Origin: Candidatus Hydrogenedentota bacterium
Lineage (GTDB): Bacteria; Hydrogenedentota; Hydrogenedentia; Hydrogenedentiales; CAITNO01
DNA length: 13,121 bases
Direction of reading: 5' to 3'
Assembly (NCBI GenBank): GCA_903922535.1
Contig: CAIXUF010000819.1
Span: forward strand, 1-13,121
Translations under genes and position numbers: made by a program
Shown here: positions 6,021 through 13,026 of the stretch, piece after piece
Numbering within the stretch: position 1 is the first letter of the stretch
How the letters are laid out: the number at the start of each line of letters is the position of its first letter
The notes under the pieces: model-generated
Databases searched by the model: none
What the model was told of the DNA's origin: nothing
Seen by the model: the letters and a program-made list of their open reading frames with translations, nothing else

Positions 6021-6653
6021 ATGAGCATGTTTCGAAGACTACTGCCGCAGGAGCACGGTTACTTTGACCTGTTTGAGCTGCATTCAACGCTGGGTTTGAG
6101 AGTCTGCCAGGAGCTGCAGGCCATGTTTGCCGACGACGGCGACATGACCGTGCGCGCCGCCGTGATCAAGGAGCTGGAAAAGGAGGCGGATCTGGTGACC
6201 CGCTCCTGCATGGATGCGCTGCACCGGACCTTCATCACGCCCATGGACCGGGCAGACATCCACACGCTGATCCAGCGGCTGGATGATGTGGTCGATTCGG
6301 TCGAATCGACCGCGTCACGCGTCATGCTGTACGAGATTACGGAAGTGCGGCCCGAGGCCCGGGCGCTGGCCGACATTCTGGTGGAGTGTGCGAAGGAGGT
6401 CGCCGAGGTGATGCCGATGCTCCGCAACATGAAGCATTCGGAGGCCATCAAGCAGCACTGCGACAAGATTTTCGACCTGGAGAACGAGGGCGATCTGATC
6501 ATGCGCAACGCGCTGGCCAAGCTCTTCAAGGAGGAGCGGGACGCCATCGTGCTCATTAAGTGGAAGGAACTGTACGAACGTCTGGAAAAGGCCACGGACC
6601 GGTGCGAGTCGGTGGCGTCGATTGTCCAGAGCATCGTGATCGAGAGCTCGTAG
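6021..6653 (+). CDS. PhoU-like DUF47 protein (Pit accessory protein)
   Basis: The 210-residue, all-helical, soluble protein begins MSMFRRLLPQEHGYFDLF, the usual opening of the PhoU_div/DUF47 family (Pit-associated). Helical repeats carry acidic metal-binding patterns typical of PhoU folds: KELEKEADLVTR (about 50-61) and DLENEGDLIMRNAL (about 152-165), plus DVVDSVES and EKATDRCESVASI. By family it is thought to regulate the Pit transporter encoded next to it. AGGA and AAGGA precede both ATG 6021 and ATG 6027, so either could start it; 6021 is used here. Its stop is four bases before pit, and the pair is preceded by a Pho-type promoter. It is not the PstSCAB-associated two-repeat PhoU, and no pst gene is present. 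Confidence 0.88.
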   Translation: MSMFRRLLPQEHGYFDLFELHSTLGLRVCQELQAMFADDGDMTVRAAVIKELEKEADLVTRSCMDALHRTFITPMDRADIHTLIQRLDDVVDSVESTASRVMLYEITEVRPEARALADILVECAKEVAEVMPMLRNMKHSEAIKQHCDKIFDLENEGDLIMRNALAKLFKEERDAIVLIKWKELYERLEKATDRCESVASIVQSIVIESS

Positions 6654-6657
6654 ACCC

Positions 6658-7689
6658 ATGACACTCCTTTGGGCGGTCGTCATCTTCACCGTTGTTGTGG
6701 CGCTGGCGTTTGACGTGATCAACGGCTTCCACGACGCGGCCAATTCCATCGCCACGGTGGTGTCCACGCGCGTTCTTTCGCCGCGGCAGGCGGTGCTGTG
6801 GGCGGCGTTCTTCAATTTCATCGCCATCCTGGTGTTTCCCACGGAGGTGGCCAACACGATCAAGAAGATCGTGGACATCAACCCGGCGGACGGGGCGTTT
6901 GTGTACGTGGTCTTGACGGCGCTGATTGGGGCCGTGCTGTGGGACCTGCTCACGTGGCTCTGGGGGTTGCCGACGAGTTCCTCCCATGCGCTCATCGGCG
7001 GGCTGGTCGGCGCGGGCATGGCCCACGGCGGCAAGCACGCGATCGTCTGGGAGAAGGTCTGGGCGGCGGTCAAGTTCATTCCGCTGGCGCCGCTGATTGG
7101 TTTCGCGCTGGCCTATGTGATCATGGTCGCCGTATTCTGGCTGTTCCGCCGCTGGCGCCCGCTGCAGGTGGACCGGCTGTTCCGCAAGGTGCAGTTGTTT
7201 TCGGCGGCGCTGTATTCGCTGGGCCACGGCGGCAACGACGCGCAGAAGACCATGGGCATCATCATGGCGCTTCTGGTGGCCGCGGGCATGATGGACCCCG
7301 ACGCCAAGCTGTCGCTGTTTCACATGAACACGGCGTGGATTATCTGGGGCTGCGGCCTGGCGATGGCGCTGGGCACGGCGATGGGCGGGTGGCGCATCGT
7401 AAAAACCATGGGCATGCGTCTCACGAAACTGCGCCCGGTGGGCGGCTCCTGCGCGGAGACCGCAGGCGCGATCACGCTGTTCATGGCCACGCACTGGGGC
7501 ATTCCGGTGTCCACCACGCACACGATCACGGGCGCGATCATCGGCGTTGGCGCAACGAACAAGCTGTCGGGCATCAAGTGGGGCGTTGCCAGCCGCATCG
7601 TGTGGGCGTGGATATTCACGGTCCCCTGTTCGGCACTGATCGCCGCGGGATGCTTCTACGCCATCAAGCTGGTTCATCCGGCGTTCTAG
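6658..7689 (+). CDS. pit: Inorganic phosphate transporter, Pit/PHO4 family
   Basis: The 343-residue polytopic membrane protein has both PHO4 family signatures: GFHDAANSIATVV near residue 23 and GHGGNDAQKTMGII near 189. The companion motifs PTSSSHALIGGLVGAG (about 105) and PVSTTHTITGAIIGVG (about 283) are also duplicated, reflecting the inverted two-repeat architecture. Members symport phosphate, often as a divalent metal-phosphate complex, with cations. Its length is typical for short bacterial and archaeal Pit proteins, shorter than the roughly 500-residue E. coli PitA. It follows the DUF47 gene by four bases with only a weak ribosome site (GAGAG), suggesting translational coupling. The Pho box upstream of the pair suggests induction by phosphate starvation, unlike E. 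coli pitA. No clear terminator follows. Confidence 0.92.
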   Translation: MTLLWAVVIFTVVVALAFDVINGFHDAANSIATVVSTRVLSPRQAVLWAAFFNFIAILVFPTEVANTIKKIVDINPADGAFVYVVLTALIGAVLWDLLTWLWGLPTSSSHALIGGLVGAGMAHGGKHAIVWEKVWAAVKFIPLAPLIGFALAYVIMVAVFWLFRRWRPLQVDRLFRKVQLFSAALYSLGHGGNDAQKTMGIIMALLVAAGMMDPDAKLSLFHMNTAWIIWGCGLAMALGTAMGGWRIVKTMGMRLTKLRPVGGSCAETAGAITLFMATHWGIPVSTTHTITGAIIGVGATNKLSGIKWGVASRIVWAWIFTVPCSALIAAGCFYAIKLVHPAF

Positions 7690-7769
7690 GCCTCGTCTCT
7701 CAGCGCGTTATCGCGGGCGTAGCGAAATCGTCTCTTGTAACGATGATCCCGGCGGCGCGGGTCAATCGT

Positions 7770-7799
7770 GAACAAGAAAGGTCCTCCGTTCCCTTGTTC
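7770..7799. repeat. Inverted repeat downstream of pit
   Basis: GAACAAG (7770-7776) and CTTGTTC (7793-7799) form a 7-bp stem with a 16-base loop. No T-run follows on either strand, so it is not a convincing terminator. It may be the outer part of the dispersed element that continues to 7886. Confidence 0.4.
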
Positions 7800-7844
7800 C
7801 GAAAGTGTATTTGGAACGCATGTCCGCGAAGTTGCCGTTCGCGC

Positions 7845-7886
7845 CGCCGGGGCGCGGCCCCGGCGAAGAAAAGCGGCGGCATGGCC
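7845..7886. repeat. Dispersed hairpin repeat, copy 2
   Basis: This matches 191-232 over 42 bases with one mismatch in the hairpin loop. The 8-bp stem CGCCGGGG/CCCCGGCG is at 7845-7852 and 7858-7865. A second small stem, GCGGC-ATG-GCCGC, follows at 7876-7888. It occupies the middle of the 341-base gap between pit and the large secreted protein. Confidence 0.8.
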
Positions 7887-7922
7887 GCACGCACTCCAAA
7901 GGAGAACGGCGGTCTTTAGAGT

Positions 7923-7950
7923 TTGATTTCCAGTTGCTCCCTGGTATATT
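7923..7950 (+). promoter_or_regulatory. Extended -10 promoter of the large secreted protein
   Basis: TTGATT (7923-7928) is followed after 16 bases by TATATT (7945-7950, 5 of 6), with TG at 7942-7943 making an extended -10. The local AT content is well above the surroundings. Start would be near 7957, leaving a 74-base leader with a small GACGG/CCGTC hairpin. Confidence 0.55.
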
Positions 7951-8030
7951 TTTGATAACAATCGCGACGGCATCGTAAACCGTCCGATTCGAGGAGCGCC
8001 CGGCGGGGCGATGTGGATGAGGGGTAACAG

Positions 8031-11000
8031 ATGATTCCCGCGGGTTTGAGAGGAATGCGGATTCCATTCTGCGCGCTGGTTTTGATTGGCGTAATTCTTT
8101 TGCCGGTCACGGCCCGGGGGGCCGTGGCGACGGTCCCCTTCTCCGACAATTTCGACTATCCGGTGCTGGGTCCGTGGTGGACCACGTCCGGCACTGCCCC
8201 GAACCCGTACCCTTTGTCGGGCGGCTGGTGGTACCGCCTGCTGGACAGTTGCGGACCGCCCTTGGGCACCTACCATCTTGTGCTCGATTCAAGCACCGCG
8301 GGAACCAACAACCGCAACGAGGTCACGCTGACGGTGGACCTGGCCGGCAAGAGCAACGTCCGTCTCGAGTTTCTGGCCAAGTCTTTTGCCGACACGCCCA
8401 ATCCGCTAACGCCCTGGGCGGCCTACACCGGGTCGAAGGACTTTGACGGGATCGTTATGAGTCCGGACGGCACCACTTGGTACCCGCTGATGAACCTGAC
8501 CGAAAACGACGGCCTCACCCGGTCGTACAAGCAGTTTTCCGTGCCGCTGGACCCGGCAGTAGCGGCGTGGGGCATCAGTTACAGCTCCGCGTTCAGGATT
8601 CGTTTCAACCACTACGGCAACGGGCAGGTGGTGAGCGAGTCCGGCAATTCGGGGCTGGGCATTGATGCGGTGTCGGTGTTCGAGTCCCCCCCGTTGACCT
8701 GCGATTTTGGCGACGCGCCCGCCCCCTATCCGACGCTGCTTGCGGACAACGGTGCGCGCCATGTGGCCGTGGGGCCCATGCTTGGCGCCACAAGGGATGT
8801 GACGGAGGACGGCCAGCCGTCGGCCGACGCCTCCGGTGACGGCGCGGACGAGGACGGGGTTGTCTTTGTTGATCTGCTGATTCCCGGACGGGCGGCGACC
8901 GTGCGCGTCACCGCGTCGGCTCCGGCCAAACTGGACGCTTGGATTGACTTTGATGTGAACGGGTCCTGGGCCGATGCGGGGGAGCAGGTGTTCGTCAGTC
9001 TGCCACTGACGGCAGGGGAAAATGACCTCGCTGTAAACGTTCCCGCCGCCGCGCAGGTGTCTGACCGCGTGTTTGCCCGGTTCCGGTTGAGCACGGCGGG
9101 CGGCCTGTCCTTTGCCGGTGCCGCGGCGGACGGAGAGGTGGAGGATTACCGCATTTCCGTGGTGCCGGACGCGCCGGTAATGGATCCGGAAGACCCGCTG
9201 ACACCGGGCACCTCGAACGAGGTGTCCTGGAGTTCCGTGGCCCAGGCGGACAGCTACTATGTGGAGTGCTCGCAAGCCCCCGACTTTGGCACCTTCTTTC
9301 AAGCCAGCGGATGGATTCCCTCCACCAGCCAGAACTTTGTCGGACTTTGGGACCTCGCGCAGTATTACCGTGTGCGCGCCGGACGGTTGCTTGCCGGGGA
9401 TGTGGCGTCTTGGCGCCAGACAGAAGATTCCGAGTTTTCCCAGGATACCCTTTCTGGAACGGCTCTTTACGGGGGAGGCAAAGTGGCTTTGCAGGGGCCC
9501 GTCGTCACGACGGTCACGGTCGGCGGGGCGCGCGAGGACTTGAAAGCGCCGCCGCCCACACATACAGGAAGGTTCAACGTGTTCCTGCCCTCGCAAGCGG
9601 TGCGGCTGACCGGGTTCTCCATGTTTCTCTCCCGCGACAGCGCCATGCCCGTCGAGTTTGCCGTGTACGAGGGCGGCGCGGCCCTTGGCGACCCGTATGC
9701 CACAAAGCTGTACAGCAATACCGTTAACGCGGAAGCGGGGATCGGTTTCATGTCGGTCGGGGGGTTGTCGCTGATGCTGAGCCCGGGAAAGCATTATGCG
9801 GTCGGTCTTACCTGGGGCGGCACGGCAAGCGTGTACATGGCGCCCACGCCGTCTGGCGCATTCTTTGGCACCAACGCGGGACGTGCGATGAGCGACCAGC
9901 ATCCCGGCGAAACGCCGCTGACAAAGACGGTGGGAAATGTGGCTGCCACGGGCCTGTATTACATGCGGGTGACCACGGCCGGCGCTTCCGATTATTTGCC
10001 CTCGGGTGAGGTCGTGTCGCCGGTAATCGCACCCGCATCCCCGGTGGGATGGCGCACGCTGAACTATGCCGCCGAGACGCCGGCTGGTACGTCGGTCACG
10101 GTGGATGTGCTTCCCGAAACAGGCAGCACCCCCGTTCCCGGCTGGGCGGGTCTCGTATCGGGGGCCGACCTGCGCCTGCTGACGATCATGCGGGTGCGGC
10201 TGCGGGCGCGGCTGTCCACCACGGACACGAGGGTCAGCCCGGCGCTGCTTGACTGGGGCCTCACGTGGCAGGCCGAGGCGGACCGGCGTGTCATGAGCCC
10301 ATGGTCGGCGCCGGTCATGTCCACGCAGGACGGACGGGCTCCATTTGTTGCTTCGGTCACGCCCGACGGCCCCAATCCGGCGCGAACACCCACCGTGCGT
10401 TTCCTGGTGCAGTATTCCGAGGCCGTGACGGGGGTGAATCTCACCGCCCCTTTCGAAGACTTCGCGCTGCGCCCGGGCAGCGTGCCGGGCGCTTCCATCC
10501 TTTCTGTGACACCGCAGGCGGGAGACGCAAGCCGTTATGAAATCGAGGTGGCCACGGGCGGCGGCGAAGGGACGGTGGCCATTGACGCGCTGAGCGGCGG
10601 CGGCATTCGTGATGCCTCCGGCAACCCGCTTTCGGAGGGCGACGCCACGGGTGAAGCCTGCACCATCGACTACACCGGGCCAACGGTAACCGGAATCACC
10701 CTGCTCGACGCCAGCCCCACCAATGCGCCCACCGTTCGTTACGGTGTGACATTCAGCGAGCCGGTCACGGGGGTGCCCCTCACGGCTCCGTTTGACGGAA
10801 TCAGTGCGAACGGTCTCCCCGGCGCCGGTGTGTGTTCCGTAATGGGCGGCCCTTCGGACTATATTGTGTCCGTGCAGACCGGCATGTCGGACGGCACCGT
10901 GTGGCTGGCCGTGGACGCCAGCGGGGCGGTGCAGGACCCGGCAGGATGGCCTCTTGCCAACGGCATGGGGTCCGCGTCGGGCTATCAAATGGCGCACCTG

Positions 11001-11375
11001 CGGTTCACCGCGGTGCCCGCGCCGCTGATCACCGTGAACGAGGGGGATTCGTGCAGCCTGTCCGTTGAGGTGATTGGCGGCATGGGCCCGCGAAAGTACC
11101 AGTGGTATCTTGACGATACGGTCAAGGCATGGTCGGCCCTGACCGGGGAAACGGGCCCGATCCTGGACATTTCGCATGCCGGCGCAGAGGACAATGGCGT
11201 CTACCATTGCGAGGTGACCGACGCGCACGAAACCATCGCGTCGCCGCAGGCCCGGCTTCAGGTGCAGAGACTGGTGCCCGTTACGGGGGAAGTCGGACTG
11301 CTTTTGACCGCCGCGGCGCTGGCCCTTGTCAGCGTGCGTGGCCGCCGCTTCGCCGGAAAGAAGGAAGATTCCTGA
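8031..11375 (+). CDS. Large secreted GEVED/Ig-domain protein with C-terminal sorting tail
   Basis: The 1114-residue exported protein opens with a signal peptide (hydrophobic core about 11-26, likely cut near ARGA, 28-31). Residues 35-220 look like a beta-sandwich. DFGDAPAPYPTLLADNGARH (from about 224) opens a GEVED domain that ends DGEVEDYRISVVP (about 380). A fibronectin-III-like stretch (383-454) and an unknown beta-rich region (about 480-650) follow. Two tandem Big-like repeats of about 100 residues come next (about 771-877 and 884-977), sharing PTVR-x-x-V-x-SE-x-VTGV-LTAPF. After them is an Ig domain (about 994-1079) with QWYLDD and DNGVYHCEV. The C-terminus, VPVTGEVG plus a hydrophobic segment plus RGRR, has the motif-TM-basic layout of PEP/IPTL-CTERM or LPxTG signals. 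GAGGGG precedes the ATG. No catalytic motif is seen; a cell-surface adhesive or structural role is inferred. Confidence 0.87.
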   Translation: MIPAGLRGMRIPFCALVLIGVILLPVTARGAVATVPFSDNFDYPVLGPWWTTSGTAPNPYPLSGGWWYRLLDSCGPPLGTYHLVLDSSTAGTNNRNEVTLTVDLAGKSNVRLEFLAKSFADTPNPLTPWAAYTGSKDFDGIVMSPDGTTWYPLMNLTENDGLTRSYKQFSVPLDPAVAAWGISYSSAFRIRFNHYGNGQVVSESGNSGLGIDAVSVFESPPLTCDFGDAPAPYPTLLADNGARHVAVGPMLGATRDVTEDGQPSADASGDGADEDGVVFVDLLIPGRAATVRVTASAPAKLDAWIDFDVNGSWADAGEQVFVSLPLTAGENDLAVNVPAAAQVSDRVFARFRLSTAGGLSFAGAAADGEVEDYRISVVPDAPVMDPEDPLTPGTSNEVSWSSVAQADSYYVECSQAPDFGTFFQASGWIPSTSQNFVGLWDLAQYYRVRAGRLLAGDVASWRQTEDSEFSQDTLSGTALYGGGKVALQGPVVTTVTVGGAREDLKAPPPTHTGRFNVFLPSQAVRLTGFSMFLSRDSAMPVEFAVYEGGAALGDPYATKLYSNTVNAEAGIGFMSVGGLSLMLSPGKHYAVGLTWGGTASVYMAPTPSGAFFGTNAGRAMSDQHPGETPLTKTVGNVAATGLYYMRVTTAGASDYLPSGEVVSPVIAPASPVGWRTLNYAAETPAGTSVTVDVLPETGSTPVPGWAGLVSGADLRLLTIMRVRLRARLSTTDTRVSPALLDWGLTWQAEADRRVMSPWSAPVMSTQDGRAPFVASVTPDGPNPARTPTVRFLVQYSEAVTGVNLTAPFEDFALRPGSVPGASILSVTPQAGDASRYEIEVATGGGEGTVAIDALSGGGIRDASGNPLSEGDATGEACTIDYTGPTVTGITLLDASPTNAPTVRYGVTFSEPVTGVPLTAPFDGISANGLPGAGVCSVMGGPSDYIVSVQTGMSDGTVWLAVDASGAVQDPAGWPLANGMGSASGYQMAHLRFTAVPAPLITVNEGDSCSLSVEVIGGMGPRKYQWYLDDTVKAWSALTGETGPILDISHAGAEDNGVYHCEVTDAHETIASPQARLQVQRLVPVTGEVGLLLTAAALALVSVRGRRFAGKKEDS

Positions 11376-11444
11376 TGCGGGGGGGGCATTTGCCGCCCCT
11401 GGTGTCACCCCGGAGACTGCGCTCGGCCTGACGATGACACAAGA

Positions 11445-11510
11445 TTCAGGACATGGACCCGATGGAGCTTATGGACGGGCGGATGATTCGGAGACCTGTC
11501 CATCTGGTCA
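11445..11510. repeat. Decayed copy of the ATGGAC/GTCCAT element
   Basis: TTCAGGACATGGAC... (11445-11478) aligns with 5762-5795 over 34 bases with six mismatches. TGATTCGGAGACCTGTCCAT (11484-11503) aligns with the stretch before the right arm of copy 1. The middle units and most of the right arm are missing; only one ATGGAC/GTCCAT pair can still form (11471-11476 with 11498-11503). As with copy 1, it follows the 3' end of a plus-strand gene. Confidence 0.65.
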
Positions 11511-11518
11511 AAGGTTCT

Positions 11519-11562
11519 GAAAAAAAACTGAGGCGGGCATGTCGTTTCGACATTCCCGCCTC
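11519..11562 (-). terminator. Intrinsic terminator of the small secreted protein gene
   Basis: On the minus strand an 8-bp stem GAGGCGGG/CCCGCCTC (11530-11537 with 11555-11562) continues, after one mismatch, into ATGTCG/CGACAT. It is followed by AG and a run of eight T (the A-run at 11520-11527 on the plus strand). This is one of the strongest intrinsic terminators in the window and belongs to the minus-strand gene ending 39 bases before it. Confidence 0.85.
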
Positions 11563-11601
11563 AATATCGTCAATAAGTCCGCGACTGCTTGAAAAGTTGG
11601 T

Positions 11602-12186
11602 TTACTTTCCAGGAGGCAGCAAGTGACTGAAGCTGACGAGGGTAACAGCACCTGTCGTCGTGTTCGTCGACTTTGACCAAGCCATCTGAGAACCCTGGAG
11701 GTCGGTCGGCTCCGAGCCAACGCCGAACCAAGAGATCGTGATCGAACCATTCTTCTTGGTGTCGATAACGTTCGTTCCCGGAATCACCGTGCTCGAGTTG
11801 GCACTGCGGGGACGGTTCGGAACCGCCACGCCGGCTGCGCCTTCCTGCCCACCTTGCGTGCCGGTCGCGCCCCACGGGCTGGTAAGCCCGGAGATCGGAT
11901 CGTCCGCAACGGGACGGAAACCGAGGGCCGCCATCGGCTGGATCGTGAAGGTGTTAAGCGGCGGCTGCGGGCCGAGTTTTTCGCCCTTCTCATTATAGTA
12001 CGCGATTTCGCAGGTCAACACACGACTGACCGTGCTCTTCAGGTAGATAAGGGAAACGCCGTTGTCCACCGTCGGGGGGAAGCCGCAGTTTGCCGCTGCA
12101 TTGTCAACGTACCACGGAATGGACAGCGAACTCGCAAACGCGATGCTTCCCACCAACATGATAAGAACCACACTAGCTTTCTTCAT
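11602..12186 (-). CDS. Small secreted protein of unknown family
   Basis: The 194-residue product starts with a clear signal peptide, MKKASVVLIMLVGSIAFAS, probably cut after AFA or nearby. The mature part opens IPWYVDNAAANCGFPP and looks beta-rich. Recognisable stretches are SLIYLKSTVSRVLTCEIAYY, TFTIQPMAALGFRPVADDP, GVAVPNRPRSANSS, KKNGSITISWFG and the ending SFSHLLPPGK. Two cysteines (34 and 59) could form a disulphide. No lipobox, membrane anchor or catalytic motif is seen. A perfect AGGAGGTGA ribosome site precedes the ATG. Codons are less GC-rich than in neighbours, as is common for highly expressed or recently gained genes. It has its own promoter, leader and terminator, so it is monocistronic. 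I do not recognise the family; an abundant envelope or extracellular protein is a guess. Confidence 0.85.
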   Translation of the reverse strand: MKKASVVLIMLVGSIAFASSLSIPWYVDNAAANCGFPPTVDNGVSLIYLKSTVSRVLTCEIAYYNEKGEKLGPQPPLNTFTIQPMAALGFRPVADDPISGLTSPWGATGTQGGQEGAAGVAVPNRPRSANSSTVIPGTNVIDTKKNGSITISWFGVGSEPTDLQGSQMAWSKSTNTTTGAVTLVSFSHLLPPGK

Positions 12187-12227
12187 TTCTTTTTCACCTC
12201 CTCTCGTTATGAAAATCCTGTACCTAA

Positions 12228-12242
12228 CGGCCCTGAGGGCCG
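12228..12242. promoter_or_regulatory. Hairpin in the leader of the small secreted protein mRNA
   Basis: CGGCCC-TGA-GGGCCG is a perfect 6-bp stem with a three-base loop. It lies within the predicted roughly 107-base 5' leader, about 42 bases upstream of the start codon. It could stabilise the message. Confidence 0.5.
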
Positions 12243-12299
12243 ACTACAGCACTTTCAAATTCGATTTCGTGAGTCCCGGTCATTCCAGAACTCAACTAG

Positions 12300-12345
12300 T
12301 TTGTACCACAAACCAGTCTGAATGTCAACACATTTTTATATATGC
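12300..12345 (-). promoter_or_regulatory. Near-consensus sigma-70 promoter with UP-like tract and operator-like palindrome
   Basis: On the minus strand a perfect TTGACA (12323-12328) and TACAAA (12300-12305) are 17 bases apart. Directly upstream is an AT tract (12331-12343) like an UP element. GTTTGT-GGT-ACAAAC (12299-12313) is a perfect 6-bp inverted repeat that covers the -10, where a repressor or regulator could bind. Start would be near 12293. Confidence 0.7.
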
Positions 12346-12359
12346 AGCGGCCCCGGCAG

Positions 12360-12462
12360 CCCCTTTTGGGGATGCGCGTCCCGGTGCGCTAGACGCTCGG
12401 GGCGCGTGTTTTCAGCCTTCCGGCCCCGGTCAATCGCTGGAAAGGGAGGCTGAAAACCGCGC
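12360..12462. repeat. Cluster of competing hairpins
   Basis: Three stems lie in a row. CCCC-TTTT-GGGG is at 12360-12371. CGCGTCCCG (12375-12383) pairs with CGGGGCGCG (12398-12406), enclosing GCG-CTAGA-CGC. GCGCG-T-GTTTTCAGCCT (12402-12418) pairs with AGGCTGAAAAC-CGCGC (12447-12462), 16 pairs with one bulge. The last two share 12402-12406 and exclude each other at that edge. No open frame is convincing here. Confidence 0.65.
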
Positions 12463-12496
12463 AGTAAGGGCGTGGAAACAAACTTTCGCCCTCCCC

Positions 12497-12524
12497 TTGC
12501 ATTCCGGCCAAAGGATGGTAAAAT
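12497..12524 (+). promoter_or_regulatory. Putative plus-strand promoter for the right-end transcript
   Basis: TTGCAT (12497-12502) and TAAAAT (12519-12524) are 16 bases apart; the -10 matches 5 of 6 positions, the -35 only 3. Start would be near 12531. It precedes the stem-loop-rich region and the open frame at 12643. Confidence 0.45.
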
Positions 12525-12530
12525 GTCTGT

Positions 12531-13026
12531 GGACTTGGCGCCTGGGGCCAGCGGCAGCGACCGAATGTGGGCGAGTAAAAATGGAGGCGGGGCAAAGCCG
12601 CCGGGTCGGGCATGACAAGCCCGTGAGCGAGCGAAGGACCGGATGACCGATTTGGGTCAGGGCCGCAAAGAGGCGCGTGTCCCGCAAAAGCGGGTGCCGG
12701 ATGGCGTGGCGCATTTGGACCACAGTCCTGGAAAAGGACTTGACCCGCCCCAAGGGCGGCGGGCAGTGGATGAGTTCAGTACGCCTCCTGTCGGCAGAAG
12801 ACTTTCAGGCGCGGAAGTTGCGTGGCAGAAAGGTTTTGACACGATCCCAGACAGGATCCATAAGGGCCGTGTGGAGCGCCCAGACCTTACCAGCGAAACC
12901 TTTAATCGACGCGGCTTCCGCGCCCCCCCTGTGCGGGGTTCCGGTTCGCAATTCGTGAAAACGGATTCGCCGAATCCGGTGGCGGTGCGGTCGAAGCCCG
13001 TGCGTGTCGCGGGCTTCACTTTTTTT
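12531..13026 (+). ncRNA. Candidate structured RNA of about 500 bases (alternative to a CDS)
   Basis: Between a plausible promoter and an intrinsic terminator lies a series of local stems, many with A-rich loops. Examples are GGCGG/CCGCC around 12584-12603, CGGGC-ATGACAA-GCCCG (12607-12623), CCCGC-AAAA-GCGGG (12681-12694), AGTCCT-GGAA-AGGACT near 12725-12742, CCGCCC-CAA-GGGCGG near 12747-12761, and GGATTC-GCC-GAATCC (12963-12977). I looked for RNase P RNA, tmRNA and SRP RNA core motifs and did not find them. GC-rich DNA forms such stems by chance, and an open frame covers most of the stretch, so this is a hypothesis. Confidence 0.3.

Noticed and set aside
6556..7919. Long frames on both strands overlapping pit
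   Set aside because: The Pit frame contains both family signatures and membrane segments; the alternatives are compositionally odd and have no domains.
11378..11399. Terminator of the large secreted protein gene
   Set aside because: A GC-rich hairpin (GGGG..GGC-ATTT-GCC..CCCC) follows the stop codon, but it has no T-run, so it is not annotated as a terminator.
8406..11408. 1000-codon open frame on the minus strand opposite the large secreted protein
   Set aside because: It is an antisense shadow. The plus-strand frame has a signal peptide, recognisable domains and a ribosome site; the minus frame gives an Arg/His/Gly-rich translation without domains, a common result in GC-rich genes.
12677..12958. 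93-codon plus-strand open frame
   Set aside because: No ribosome site, and it overlaps a longer open frame (12643 onwards) with a better start; composition is not coding-like.
12531..13026. RNase P RNA, tmRNA or SRP RNA
   Set aside because: I found neither the RNase P GGAAAGTCC and AGAAACC cores, nor the tmRNA tRNA-like ends, nor the SRP RNA GGTCCGGAAGGAAGCAGCC loop.
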